NCBI GenBank assembly: GCA_051649345.1
Contig: JBOFGX010000078.1
Span: 1-5,982 of the forward strand
Reading direction: 5' to 3'
Length of the DNA: 5,982 nt
Source of the DNA: Leadbetterella sp051649345
Lineage (GTDB): Bacteria > Bacteroidota > Bacteroidia > Cytophagales > Spirosomataceae
Shown in pieces: positions 1 to 5,982 of the stretch. The position numbers were made by a program, and so were the translations under genes. Numbering within the stretch: position 1 is the stretch's first letter; every line of letters begins with the position of its first letter. The notes beneath the pieces were generated by a model, which saw only the letters and a list, made by a program, of their open reading frames with translations, did no database searches and had not been told where the DNA came from.

Positions 1-975
1 CACGTCTGTGATTCCCAAGCAATATGCCACGATACTATTGGCTCCCGATCCTCTACCTACATGATAATACCCTCGGGAACGGGCATATTGGATAATATCC
101 CAAGTAATCAAAAAATAGGAGCAGAATCCGAGATCCAAGATAATCATGAGTTCCCGCTCTACACGTGTTTTAGCCTCTTTGTTACTCGCTCCATAACGAT
201 AGTGTAAACCATCTTGACTGAGTTTTTGGAGGAGAGAAAAGTCGTCTGTCTCAGAGCTGCCAAATATCCGTTTGTTTTTGGGAGATTGGGTATCCATTTG
301 AAATGTACATGTATCAAGAATATCCTGCGTATGTAATAGCAATTCAGGAGCTTGAGCATACAATTGTGTCAATCGCTCGGGAGCAATGAAGGCTTCGTTT
401 ATATCCGCATGATGTGTGGGTTCTAGTTTGCTGAGAAGTAGGTTGTGATCAATACTCCGAAGCAATCGATGCACATTGTAGTGGGTTTTATCAACGAATG
501 TGACAGGTTGCCAGGCAAGAAACCTAGCCTTTGGAATCCGATCTCTATAGTGGTATAGCAAAGAGCACTCATTCCACCGCACGCCTATGTACTCATGTGC
601 TCGCAAAGCTGTATTTCTTTTGAGCACCGACAAGGGATACACCACGTAGGCATTTGCAAACAAAGGAGCTGTAGAAGGAAAATCTTTCTCTAAAAGCAGA
701 TAATCTGTAAGATGGGCATTGAGTTCGGCAAACCCCAAGGCATTTTGAGCGATTCCGATATAGCAAAGGGTATCCCGGTTTCGATATTCAATCCCAACGA
801 TGGGCTCTATATCTCGTTCTTTGCAGGCATCTACAAAATCGTAGACTCCGGAGATGGTGTTGATATCTGTCAGTGTCAACTTATTTACGCCTCTACATAC
901 AGCCTCTTCGGCTAACTTTTCGGGCGAGAGCGTTCCATACCGAAAACTATAGAAAGAATGGCAATTGAGATACAT
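1..975 (-). CDS. dnaE: DNA polymerase III subunit alpha (C-family, short Bacteroidota type), N-terminal 325 residues
   Basis: This is the replicative/repair C-family DNA polymerase catalytic subunit. The frame is open from ATG at 975-973 to the left edge, so the 3' part is missing. The start is fixed by an in-frame stop at 1009-1011 with no other start codon between. Residues 1-65 are the PHP domain: YLNCHSFYSFRYGTLSPEKL, then LTLTDIN (33-39) and GIE (61-63). Residues 300-325 enter the polymerase palm with GRGSGANSIVAYCLGITD (307-324); the fragment stops before the catalytic Asp motif. The PHP metal site looks degenerate: the usual first HxH histidine is Asn4, and TDH is TDI (Ile38), as also happens in E. 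coli DnaE. The opening and the palm motif match, from memory, the roughly 1000-residue second alpha subunit of Bacteroidota rather than the longer housekeeping one. That form often sits beside a Y-family polymerase gene; here the upstream neighbour is fabD, 295 bp away. Family is near certain, subtype less so. Confidence 0.95.
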   Translation of the reverse strand, partial: MYLNCHSFYSFRYGTLSPEKLAEEAVCRGVNKLTLTDINTISGVYDFVDACKERDIEPIVGIEYRNRDTLCYIGIAQNALGFAELNAHLTDYLLLEKDFPSTAPLFANAYVVYPLSVLKRNTALRAHEYIGVRWNECSLLYHYRDRIPKARFLAWQPVTFVDKTHYNVHRLLRSIDHNLLLSKLEPTHHADINEAFIAPERLTQLYAQAPELLLHTQDILDTCTFQMDTQSPKNKRIFGSSETDDFSLLQKLSQDGLHYRYGASNKEAKTRVERELMIILDLGFCSYFLITWDIIQYARSRGYYHVGRGSGANSIVAYCLGITDV

Positions 976-1270
976 GTAGAAATCATAAACTTTTGGGTTC
1001 TCAAAGTTCTACTTGTATTCTGTATGCCCTTTATTTTTCGGGATTTTTATACTTTTTTTAGCAATTGGAAAAAAATGAACTTTGATCTAGCCAAGGCTCA
1101 ACTATCTTATTCTACACTATTTTTGAAATACTTCAGGGTAAAATGGCTTCGTATTACTCAGATATTATACAATCCGTTGGTTTTATGAAAAAAATGATTT
1201 CATTACCAAAGAGTTACTTAACTAAATAAAACTATTTGCCTCCAACAATATCTTGTTAAGAAACACCTTC
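976..1270. other. Intergenic spacer between fabD and dnaE, no gene seen
   Basis: This 295-bp A/T-rich stretch holds no convincing gene. The only sizeable open frame (plus strand, 958-1188, 76 codons) overlaps the dnaE start in antisense, has a low-complexity hydrophobic translation and no recognisable motif. Two short A/T-rich dyads lie just downstream of the fabD stop: AACAA/TTGTT at 1244-1257 and AGTTA/TAACT at 1212-1223. Neither has the GC-rich stem plus T-run of an intrinsic terminator. I found no clear TAnnTTTG box for dnaE, so whether dnaE has its own promoter here or reads through from fabD is open. Confidence 0.6.
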
Positions 1271-2158
1271 TTACCCAATCCTACTCGTCTCAACCTCCGG
1301 ACTTATTTTTTTCACCAACCCTTGTAAAACATTTCCTGGGCCTGATTCTACGAAGCTAGTAGCTCCGTTTGCTACCATATTTTGTACACTTTGTGTCCAT
1401 TTTACGGGAGCAGTAAGTTGAGCGATCAAATTGGTTTTGATACTTTCGATATCAGTAACAGCATTTGTACTAACATTTTGGTAAATGGGGCAAATAGGAG
1501 ATCTAAACTCCGTATTGGCAATAGCAGCAGCTAGTTCCTCCCTTGCAGGCTCCATCAGCGGTGAATGAAATGCACCACCTACAGGTAAAACCAAGGCACG
1601 TTTGGCACCGGCTTCCTTCATTTTTTCACAGGTAATATTGATTGCATTTATACTACCTGAAATCACCAATTGACCGGGACAATTGTAATTAGCTGCAACA
1701 ACAACTTCACCTGTTTCTTTTGAAACTTCTGCACAAATATTCTCAACAGTTTCGTCAGGTAAATTCAATATAGCAGCCATCGTTGATGGGTTCTTCTCAC
1801 AGGCTTTTTGCATGGCAAGAGCACGTTTAAAAACCAACTTCAAACCATCTTCAAACGACAATGCACCTGCTGCCACCAAAGCCGAAAACTCGCCCAATGA
1901 ATGCCCTGCCACCATATCAGGCACAAACGCATCAGACGTGAGGGCTAAAACTACAGAATGAAGAAAAACCGCAGGCTGAGTAACCTTAGTCTCTTTGAGC
2001 TCTTCATCGCTGCCTTCAAACATGATCTTAGTAATATCGAATCCTAGGATTTGATTCGCCTTATCAAACAATTCTTTGGCTTTGGGGTGATTCTCGTATA
2101 GTTCTTTACCCATTCCACTAAACTGTGCTCCTTGTCCTGGAAATACGTATGCTGTCAT
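1271..2158 (-). CDS. fabD: Malonyl-CoA:ACP S-malonyltransferase (FabD)
   Basis: This cytoplasmic enzyme moves the malonyl group from malonyl-CoA to holo-acyl carrier protein, making the extender unit for type II fatty acid synthesis. At 295 residues it is close to the usual 300-310. Seen in order: FPGQGAQ (6-12, oxyanion-hole glutamine), GHSLGEF (85-91, nucleophile Ser87), conserved Arg112 that holds the malonyl carboxylate, ANYNCPGQLVISG (156-168), GGAFHSPLM (194-202, catalytic His198), LxxQLxxPVxW (244-254) and the GPG turn (273-275). All key residues are present, so it should be active. The ATG at 2158-2156 gives the standard compact N-terminus (MTAYVFPGQGAQ). The leader is A-rich without a Shine-Dalgarno, as is normal in Bacteroidota. 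It stands apart from other fab genes in this window; flanking spacers of 139 bp (upstream) and 295 bp (downstream) suggest a single-gene unit. Confidence 0.97.
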   Translation of the reverse strand: MTAYVFPGQGAQFSGMGKELYENHPKAKELFDKANQILGFDITKIMFEGSDEELKETKVTQPAVFLHSVVLALTSDAFVPDMVAGHSLGEFSALVAAGALSFEDGLKLVFKRALAMQKACEKNPSTMAAILNLPDETVENICAEVSKETGEVVVAANYNCPGQLVISGSINAINITCEKMKEAGAKRALVLPVGGAFHSPLMEPAREELAAAIANTEFRSPICPIYQNVSTNAVTDIESIKTNLIAQLTAPVKWTQSVQNMVANGATSFVESGPGNVLQGLVKKISPEVETSRIG

Positions 2159-2178
2159 ATTTGTTTTGTTTTGGTGTG

Positions 2179-2186
2179 CAAAAATA
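2179..2186 (-). promoter_or_regulatory. Candidate -7 box for fabD (TATTTTTG)
   Basis: On the minus strand this reads TATTTTTG, an exact match to the Bacteroidota -7 consensus TAnnTTTG. It lies 20 bp upstream of the fabD ATG, implying a very short leader. A TTG that could serve as the -33 element is at 2202-2204, but the 15-bp gap is shorter than usual, so the -33 assignment is weak. Confidence 0.5.
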
Positions 2187-2206
2187 TCGATTTTATTGAT
2201 GCAAGT

Positions 2207-2220
2207 ACGCTATTTAGCGT
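2207..2220. promoter_or_regulatory. Perfect palindrome upstream of the fabD promoter
   Basis: ACGCTATTTAGCGT consists of 6-bp arms (ACGCTA/TAGCGT) around a 2-bp centre. It sits just upstream of the candidate -33/-7 elements of fabD. The position and symmetry fit a binding site for a dimeric regulator, but no known operator consensus is recognised and a chance palindrome is possible. Confidence 0.3.
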
Positions 2221-2253
2221 TTCTCAATTAAAATTTTAGGCAAGGTATATCAA

Positions 2254-2266
2254 ACGAGTTTCTCGT
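2254..2266. repeat. Small inverted repeat (ACGAG-TTT-CTCGT)
   Basis: A 5-bp-arm inverted repeat with a 3-nt loop lies 32 bp past the stop codon of the small secreted protein gene. On the minus strand it is followed by TTTG only, so it is at best a weak transcription end signal. It is the more GC-containing of the two hairpins in this spacer. Confidence 0.3.
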
Positions 2267-2283
2267 GAATGTAATAGAGATCC

Positions 2284-2305
2284 TAGACTAAAAAAGTTTA
2301 GTCTA
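2284..2305 (-). terminator. Hairpin over the stop codon of the small secreted protein gene, possible transcript end
   Basis: TAGACTAAA (2284-2292) pairs with TTTAGTCTA (2297-2305) around a 4-nt loop, giving a 9-bp A/T-rich stem. The TAA stop at 2300-2298 lies inside the stem. No T-run follows on either strand, so this is not a classic intrinsic terminator. It could stabilise the mRNA end or simply be fortuitous. Confidence 0.3.
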
Positions 2306-2909
2306 TCTTAAACCAATTGGTACCGTCGGACACAATTTGCCACATCTCTGTATTGTCTACAACCGTCAGATCCGTATTGGTGATGGATTTTACGACTCGA
2401 TTATTGATGGGCTGTCCCGTGGGTCTTCTATTGATGAGCATATAGCATCTTCCTTGGCATGTCGTTGGGTCAGGGAGATTTAAGACTACAGGAGCCGCTA
2501 TAATCCAAATACTGGCAGTTTCATCCACATTTACGGTTTCGTTTGCTGTGATGAATACTTTGGTTTTAAGAGACATGACACCATTCACATCTAAGGTACT
2601 AGTCGGATTTGATGTACCAATACCGACTCTCCCAAGTTGGGTATTGTAAATGTTATTTCCAGATGAAACGCTCCAACCTGCTGCCGTACTTGCTGCTAGA
2701 TTTGTCCAAGAACTGCCAAAACTCCAAAACGAGTTGGTCTCATTGTTGAACACCAAGGATCCAGGCAAAGGACTGGGATTGGCACTTTGAATAGCCGCCA
2801 GATTAGTATATCTCGGCACCTGAACCGTCTTCGGATTGATAGTTGTGGTTTGCCCAAATGAGATACCAATTATCGCTTGAAAAAGAGCTAAAAAACAAAG
2901 TTTTTTCAT
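2298..2909 (-). CDS. Secreted modular surface protein with VGIGT-NP-LDVNG motif and tail-fibre-like C-terminal domain
   Basis: This 203-residue protein starts with a signal peptide (MKKLCFLALFQAIIGISFGQ, cleavage probably before Gln20), so it is exported. Three modules follow. Residues 32-72 hold a PRYTNLAAIQ..PGSLVFNNETNSFW..SSWTNL segment, a pattern frequent near the N-terminus of Bacteroidota surface proteins. Residues 78-112 hold GWSVSSGNNIYN followed by GRVGIGTSNPTSTLDVNG (93-110), often found in long tail-fibre or adhesin-like proteins, usually with an S74 chaperone domain that is absent here. Residues 113-203 form a beta-rich domain ending NTEMWQIVSDGTNWFKID, reminiscent of phage tail-fibre C-termini, with a Cys151-x3-Cys155 pair. 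It is complete but short for this architecture. No enzyme motif is seen. The role is unknown; surface structure or adhesion is an inference. It is divergent from the beta-barrel gene at 3174. Confidence 0.75.
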   Translation of the reverse strand: MKKLCFLALFQAIIGISFGQTTTINPKTVQVPRYTNLAAIQSANPSPLPGSLVFNNETNSFWSFGSSWTNLAASTAAGWSVSSGNNIYNTQLGRVGIGTSNPTSTLDVNGVMSLKTKVFITANETVNVDETASIWIIAAPVVLNLPDPTTCQGRCYMLINRRPTGQPINNRVVKSITNTDLTVVDNTEMWQIVSDGTNWFKID

Positions 2910-3173
2910 GATCGTATATTTTCTTTAAAATTAATGCGAATAGAGATTTAACAAGAAAAGGAATTTAAAGCTATTTATCCCTCCTTTGACATCAAACTTT
3001 TCTATTACGAATATAGCTCCATATATCGAAACAGGACGAATACTTTTTTCAAAATACGCCTTTAAAATCATCCTCCACATCGGATTGTATTTTCAATAAC
3101 TAAAGCATATTTTATTACTTTGAAAGATTTAAAACTAAAATATTACCTACATTTATATTAAAATCATAGTTGT
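2910..3173. other. Divergent intergenic region, no gene seen
   Basis: These 264 A/T-rich bases separate the leftward secreted protein gene from the rightward beta-barrel gene, so promoters for both should lie here. For the rightward gene the best -7-like match is TTACTTTG at 3115-3122 (one mismatch to TAnnTTTG), without a well-spaced TTG. The start at 3174 has no Shine-Dalgarno. A 9-bp direct repeat TAAAATCAT occurs at 3063-3071 and 3159-3167, probably by chance. No RNA gene or riboswitch is recognised. Confidence 0.5.
2926..2954 (-). promoter_or_regulatory. Candidate -7/-33 promoter of the small secreted protein gene
   Basis: On the minus strand TTG (2954-2952) is followed after 18 bp by TAATTTTA (2933-2926). 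This differs from the Bacteroidota -7 consensus TAnnTTTG only at the last base and has near-normal spacing. It lies 16 bp upstream of the ATG. A/T-rich sequence makes chance matches easy. Confidence 0.35.
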
Positions 3174-4085
3174 ATGAAACATCCCTTCCCATTAATAATA
3201 CTCTTTTTGACCGTTATCACCACTCATTTCTGTTATGGGCAAGGCTGTAGTGATGCGGGGTTTTGTACAGTCAATGGAATCAAACCCTCGCAAGGTTCAA
3301 GAGAATCAAAGACTAGTAATGAAATAAAAGTAGGGGCTTTTTCAGGATTGGCCGATAATAATATCATGGTAAATGGTGCCTACCTTAATTACTACAGAAA
3401 AGTAAACCAGAGACTTGGTCTAGATTTCAAAATAACCAGTTTAGGGCAAAACGGCAATGATATTTCAGTTTTTGGTCTATCGGATGTATTCATCAATACT
3501 AACTATAAAATCAAACAAAACCTAAGTATTACGGTAGGCACGAAGATACCTCTTTCGGATGGAAATAATACGCTAGAAGGTAAGCCTCTACCTATGGATT
3601 ATCAACCAAGCCTAGGAACAATTGATCTCACTTTAGGCTTGGGTTATCAAATCAAAAAACTACATATTGTAGCTGCGATTCAACAACCAATTACTCAAAA
3701 CAAGAATCAGTTTACTCCTAAAAACGTGCCTCCATATGAAATTCTAACATCTATCATTTCTACAAAACAATTTATTCGCAGTGGGGATATACTTAATAGA
3801 CTATCTTATCCTATTATCAACGGCAATAAGTTCAGAATAACGCCAAGCATTCTATCTATTTATCATATTTCTACTGATAAGTACTACGATGAGCTTAATG
3901 TTAAAAGAGAAATTGAAGGTTCTAATGGACTTACGGTTAATGGCACGCTCTTTTTGGATTATCGAATCAACACCAACAATACCCTACAACTAAATGTAGG
4001 GATGCCATTTCTGATCAGAGAAGCAAGACCAGACGGTCTTACAAGAGGGTTTGTCGCTAATTTAGAGTATAAGATAGAATTCTAA
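3174..4085 (+). CDS. Predicted outer-membrane beta-barrel protein with N-terminal C-x5-C motif
   Basis: A 303-residue exported protein of unrecognised exact family. Residues 1-22 are a signal peptide (hydrophobic LIILFLTVITT core, cleavage probably before Gln23). The mature protein starts QGCSDAGFCTVNG, with Cys25 and Cys31 in a C-x5-C arrangement. From about residue 49 to the end there are repeated amphipathic beta-strands, for example VNGAYLNYYRKV (66-77), GLDFKITSLG (82-91), DVFINTNYKI (104-113), IDLTLGLGYQI (150-160) and TVNGTLFLDYRI (254-265). The chain ends in GFVANLEYKIEF, with the C-terminal Phe typical of barrel insertion signals. The GLSDVFINTNYKI and LGTIDLTLGLGYQI segments resemble barrels often labelled phenol-degradation MetA-like or simply 'transporter'. 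Substrate is unknown. It is convergent with the peroxidase gene (119-bp gap). Composition looks more A/T-rich than dnaE. Exported barrel is likely; function is open. Confidence 0.75.
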   Translation: MKHPFPLIILFLTVITTHFCYGQGCSDAGFCTVNGIKPSQGSRESKTSNEIKVGAFSGLADNNIMVNGAYLNYYRKVNQRLGLDFKITSLGQNGNDISVFGLSDVFINTNYKIKQNLSITVGTKIPLSDGNNTLEGKPLPMDYQPSLGTIDLTLGLGYQIKKLHIVAAIQQPITQNKNQFTPKNVPPYEILTSIISTKQFIRSGDILNRLSYPIINGNKFRITPSILSIYHISTDKYYDELNVKREIEGSNGLTVNGTLFLDYRINTNNTLQLNVGMPFLIREARPDGLTRGFVANLEYKIEF

Positions 4086-4204
4086 AATTATTCAATTGAT
4101 ACTATCCCAAAAACTAAGAAATAACAATTCAAAATGACAGAATTGGTTTTAAATGTAACGCCTCATATAATACCACCAATTTAATCATTCTCTGTATTAA
4201 AGGC
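4086..4204. other. Convergent intergenic spacer
   Basis: The 119 bp between the 3' ends of the beta-barrel and peroxidase genes should contain transcript ends for both. The only inverted repeat noted is AATTGGT (4141-4147) with ACCAATT (4175-4181), separated by 27 nt. There is no compact GC-rich stem followed by a T-run, so no terminator can be called with confidence. Confidence 0.4.
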
Positions 4205-5974
4205 TCAGCGACTATTAGAACCATCCGACAATGTCTTTAAAAAATTAACGAGATCTACTTTTTCTGCATCGGATAGATTGAGTGGCTCGCTTGATAGGGT
4301 TTGTTTAGGATCTTTGAATCCTAATCCATTTCCTCCTCCTTTATTGTAAAAATCAATTACTTCTTCTAAAGTCTTGTAGACACCGTTGTGCATATAAGGG
4401 GCAGTCTTGTCTATATTACGTAGAGTAGGAGTTTTAAAGAAGTGTTTTTTGCCTTCGGTTTTGTATACGTAGTATCGGCCTAAGTCAGAGTCTATCCCTT
4501 TCTCTTGTAATGTAGCAGGAACTCCTATATGCTCAAGTTCTGATTCTGTAAAATCAGGTGGTACAGTTCCATTAAAAAGAGGGGTAAAATGGCAGGTATT
4601 GCATTGGGCTTTGCCCATATATATATTAAATCCTCGTATTTCTGAGCTCGTAAACGTATTTTCTTCACCTCGGATATTTCGATCAAATTTCGAGTTAAAC
4701 GCATTGAGCGATCGCTCATAGCTGGCTATGGCGTTTCGAATATCTTGATCATTTACTGGTTTTTGATATAGTTTTTTAAACTTTTTCTGATAATATAGAT
4801 CCGCTTCGATGCCTTTGTAGTAATCTTTCGTATTGCTATGAAACTCATTCGAATTATTGATTACATCTACAGATTGCCCCTCCAAACTCCCTTCACGGGC
4901 GTCATAAAAGAAACTATTCTGTAACCCAACATAAGGTAAAGTTGGGGTATTTCTACTTCCTAAGAAGGCGATAGGTTTATTATCTGTGAAACCGTTGGCT
5001 TTTATATGGCAACTGCCGCATGACATAGTTTTGGTTTTCGACAGTTTGGTTTCATTGAAAAGCTTTTCGCCTAGCACCACATATTCACTTTCGTTTACTC
5101 GAGTGCTCTGCTTTGAAAAATGAGTCATGTTAAATGTTGAATCTGAATAAAGTGACGTTGCCTTGTGTTTCAAAGCCATTTCAAAAGGGAATTTCACTTT
5201 CCAATCTTTGACAGTTTCTGCCCAATTTTTCAACAATTTCTCGTTTATGTGTTTGTGATAATCATAGGCATTAAAAGTATCTGGATTCCCTGCTTCTAGT
5301 ATATTAATGGCCTTGTTAAGGTCATCTTTCCAGCTTCTGGAAAGCTTTTCATCCGAAAACTCATTTGAATAATAAGTCAATAATGTATCTAAACTACGAA
5401 GAACGATTGCAGACTCTTTTAGTTGTCGGTTTTGAGCTGGGGAGTCAAAAGGACTGATACCGATGCAGGCAACACGCAAAAAACCATCTCTCAGCATCCA
5501 TAAAAAATGATAGTTTTCAAAGGGTTCAAGATAAAGATTGTTGCTTAAAAATTTTAGCCGGTTCAACATGATTGATGCATGTTTGTGAGCAAGAGCTGTG
5601 TCTTTTTCTATAAATATGCTTTCTTCCAGTACCTGAAAACCTGTGACCTCAGGATACTTGATTTGGGTAGCATCTTCTTCCTCTATAACTTCAAGATTGG
5701 GGCGATTGAGATATTTGTAATTGTTTAGATCCGAAAAAGCGATGATGGGTTCACACGCTTTAAAGGCGTTTCTTGCGGTCTTATAACGAGCCTCCATCGT
5801 TTGAATATCTTTAGAAAGAGCAATACCTTCAATATTCTGAATAATAATACCAAGGTGAGATTCGTACCACTGTTTGACTTCATTTTTAGCTTGATTATTC
5901 GTATCTTTTTTACAAGAAAGGGTACATAGTAGAATCAAGCAGTATGAAACCAGCCAATGGCATATTTTCATCAT
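4205..5974 (-). CDS. Lipoprotein fusion: imelysin-like helical domain plus diheme cytochrome c peroxidase (CcpA/MauG family)
   Basis: A 589-residue exported hemoprotein. Residues 1-21 look like a lipoprotein signal (YCLILLCTLSC, lipidated Cys21, then KKDTNN), placing it on the outer or inner membrane facing the periplasm or the surface. Residues about 30-285 are helical and imelysin-like: a GFQVLE motif (112-117) occupies the place of imelysin GxHxxE. Residues about 296-585 are the peroxidase: GEKLFNE, heme site CGSCH (319-323), RNTPTLPYVG (341-350), FFYDAREGSLEGQ (355-367), ASYERSLNAFNSKFDR (417-432), second heme site CNTCH (458-462), FKTPTLRN (513-520) and TAPYMHNGVYKTLEEVIDFY (524-543), where Met528 may be a heme ligand. 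By family it reduces H2O2 with electrons from small c-type carriers, or oxidises a partner as MauG does. The start is one of two tandem ATGs (5974 or 5971); only 8 bp remain upstream, so an earlier start cannot be excluded. Confidence 0.92.
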   Translation of the reverse strand: MMKICHWLVSYCLILLCTLSCKKDTNNQAKNEVKQWYESHLGIIIQNIEGIALSKDIQTMEARYKTARNAFKACEPIIAFSDLNNYKYLNRPNLEVIEEEDATQIKYPEVTGFQVLEESIFIEKDTALAHKHASIMLNRLKFLSNNLYLEPFENYHFLWMLRDGFLRVACIGISPFDSPAQNRQLKESAIVLRSLDTLLTYYSNEFSDEKLSRSWKDDLNKAINILEAGNPDTFNAYDYHKHINEKLLKNWAETVKDWKVKFPFEMALKHKATSLYSDSTFNMTHFSKQSTRVNESEYVVLGEKLFNETKLSKTKTMSCGSCHIKANGFTDNKPIAFLGSRNTPTLPYVGLQNSFFYDAREGSLEGQSVDVINNSNEFHSNTKDYYKGIEADLYYQKKFKKLYQKPVNDQDIRNAIASYERSLNAFNSKFDRNIRGEENTFTSSEIRGFNIYMGKAQCNTCHFTPLFNGTVPPDFTESELEHIGVPATLQEKGIDSDLGRYYVYKTEGKKHFFKTPTLRNIDKTAPYMHNGVYKTLEEVIDFYNKGGGNGLGFKDPKQTLSSEPLNLSDAEKVDLVNFLKTLSDGSNSR

Positions 5975-5982
5975 TAAAATCG

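Noticed and set aside
159..359. Minus-strand open frame of 66 codons inside dnaE
   Set aside because: It lies in a different frame of the same strand as dnaE, whose translation across this stretch matches the C-family polymerase; it is a shadow frame.
712..915. Plus-strand open frame of 67 codons inside dnaE
   Set aside because: It is antisense to the clearly coding PHP-domain region of dnaE and shows no independent protein features.
958..1188. Plus-strand open frame of 76 codons over the dnaE start and the spacer
   Set aside because: It overlaps the real dnaE start in antisense, its translation has no motif and resembles translated A/T-rich spacer, and no promoter or translation signal supports it.
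976..1270. Possible remnant of a Y-family polymerase or a small RNA between fabD and dnaE
   Set aside because: No polymerase motif was recognised in the spacer and no stable structured RNA or known RNA motif is visible.
3063..3167. Direct repeat TAAAATCAT in the divergent intergenic region
   Set aside because: A 9-bp A/T-rich repeat is readily expected by chance in such sequence, and the copies have no fixed relation to a promoter.
4141..4181. Inverted repeat AATTGGT/ACCAATT as a bidirectional terminator
   Set aside because: The 27-nt loop and A/T-rich 7-bp arms make a weak structure, and there is no T-run on either side.
4525..4719. Minus-strand open frame of 64 codons inside the peroxidase gene
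   Set aside because: It is an alternative frame of the region encoding the second heme site; only the peroxidase frame carries family motifs.

Overview
The window looks like chromosomal DNA of a member of the phylum Bacteroidota. Four things point there. The DnaE fragment is of the short second alpha-subunit type I associate with this phylum. Two secreted proteins have signal peptides ending in ..G-Q. One of them carries the VGIGT-x-NP-x(4)-LDVNG motif common in Bacteroidota surface proteins. The start codons lack Shine-Dalgarno sequences and have A/T-rich leaders, with -7 boxes like TAnnTTTG upstream of some genes. I cannot name a genus.

Layout, left to right: (1) 1-975, minus strand, holds the first 325 codons of a DNA polymerase III alpha subunit (dnaE), cut by the left edge just before the catalytic aspartates. 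(2) 976-1270 is an A/T-rich spacer with no gene I can support. (3) 1271-2158, minus, is fabD, the malonyl-CoA:ACP transacylase, complete and with all expected catalytic residues. (4) 2159-2297 is a short spacer with a good -7 box for fabD, a perfect 6-bp-arm palindrome upstream of it, and two hairpins. (5) 2298-2909, minus, is a small secreted protein built of three modules seen in Bacteroidota surface or tail-fibre-like proteins. (6) 2910-3173 is a divergent intergenic region. (7) 3174-4085, plus, is a predicted outer-membrane beta-barrel protein with an N-terminal C-x5-C motif. (8) 4205-5974, minus, converges on it and encodes a lipoprotein that joins an imelysin-like helical domain to a diheme cytochrome c peroxidase (CcpA/MauG family).

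The left half is housekeeping (fatty acid initiation, DNA polymerase) and the right half is cell envelope. dnaE, fabD and the small secreted protein all read leftward but are separated by 139-295 bp spacers, so a single operon is not evident. The beta-barrel gene and the peroxidase gene are convergent. A joint role in periplasmic or outer-membrane redox or metal handling is possible but is only inferred from position. I see no tRNA, rRNA, CRISPR array, insertion sequence, phage integrase or defence module. The most interesting item is the imelysin-like/peroxidase fusion with a changed GxHxxE motif, together with its barrel neighbour. I do not see convincing evidence of a wholly undescribed system.
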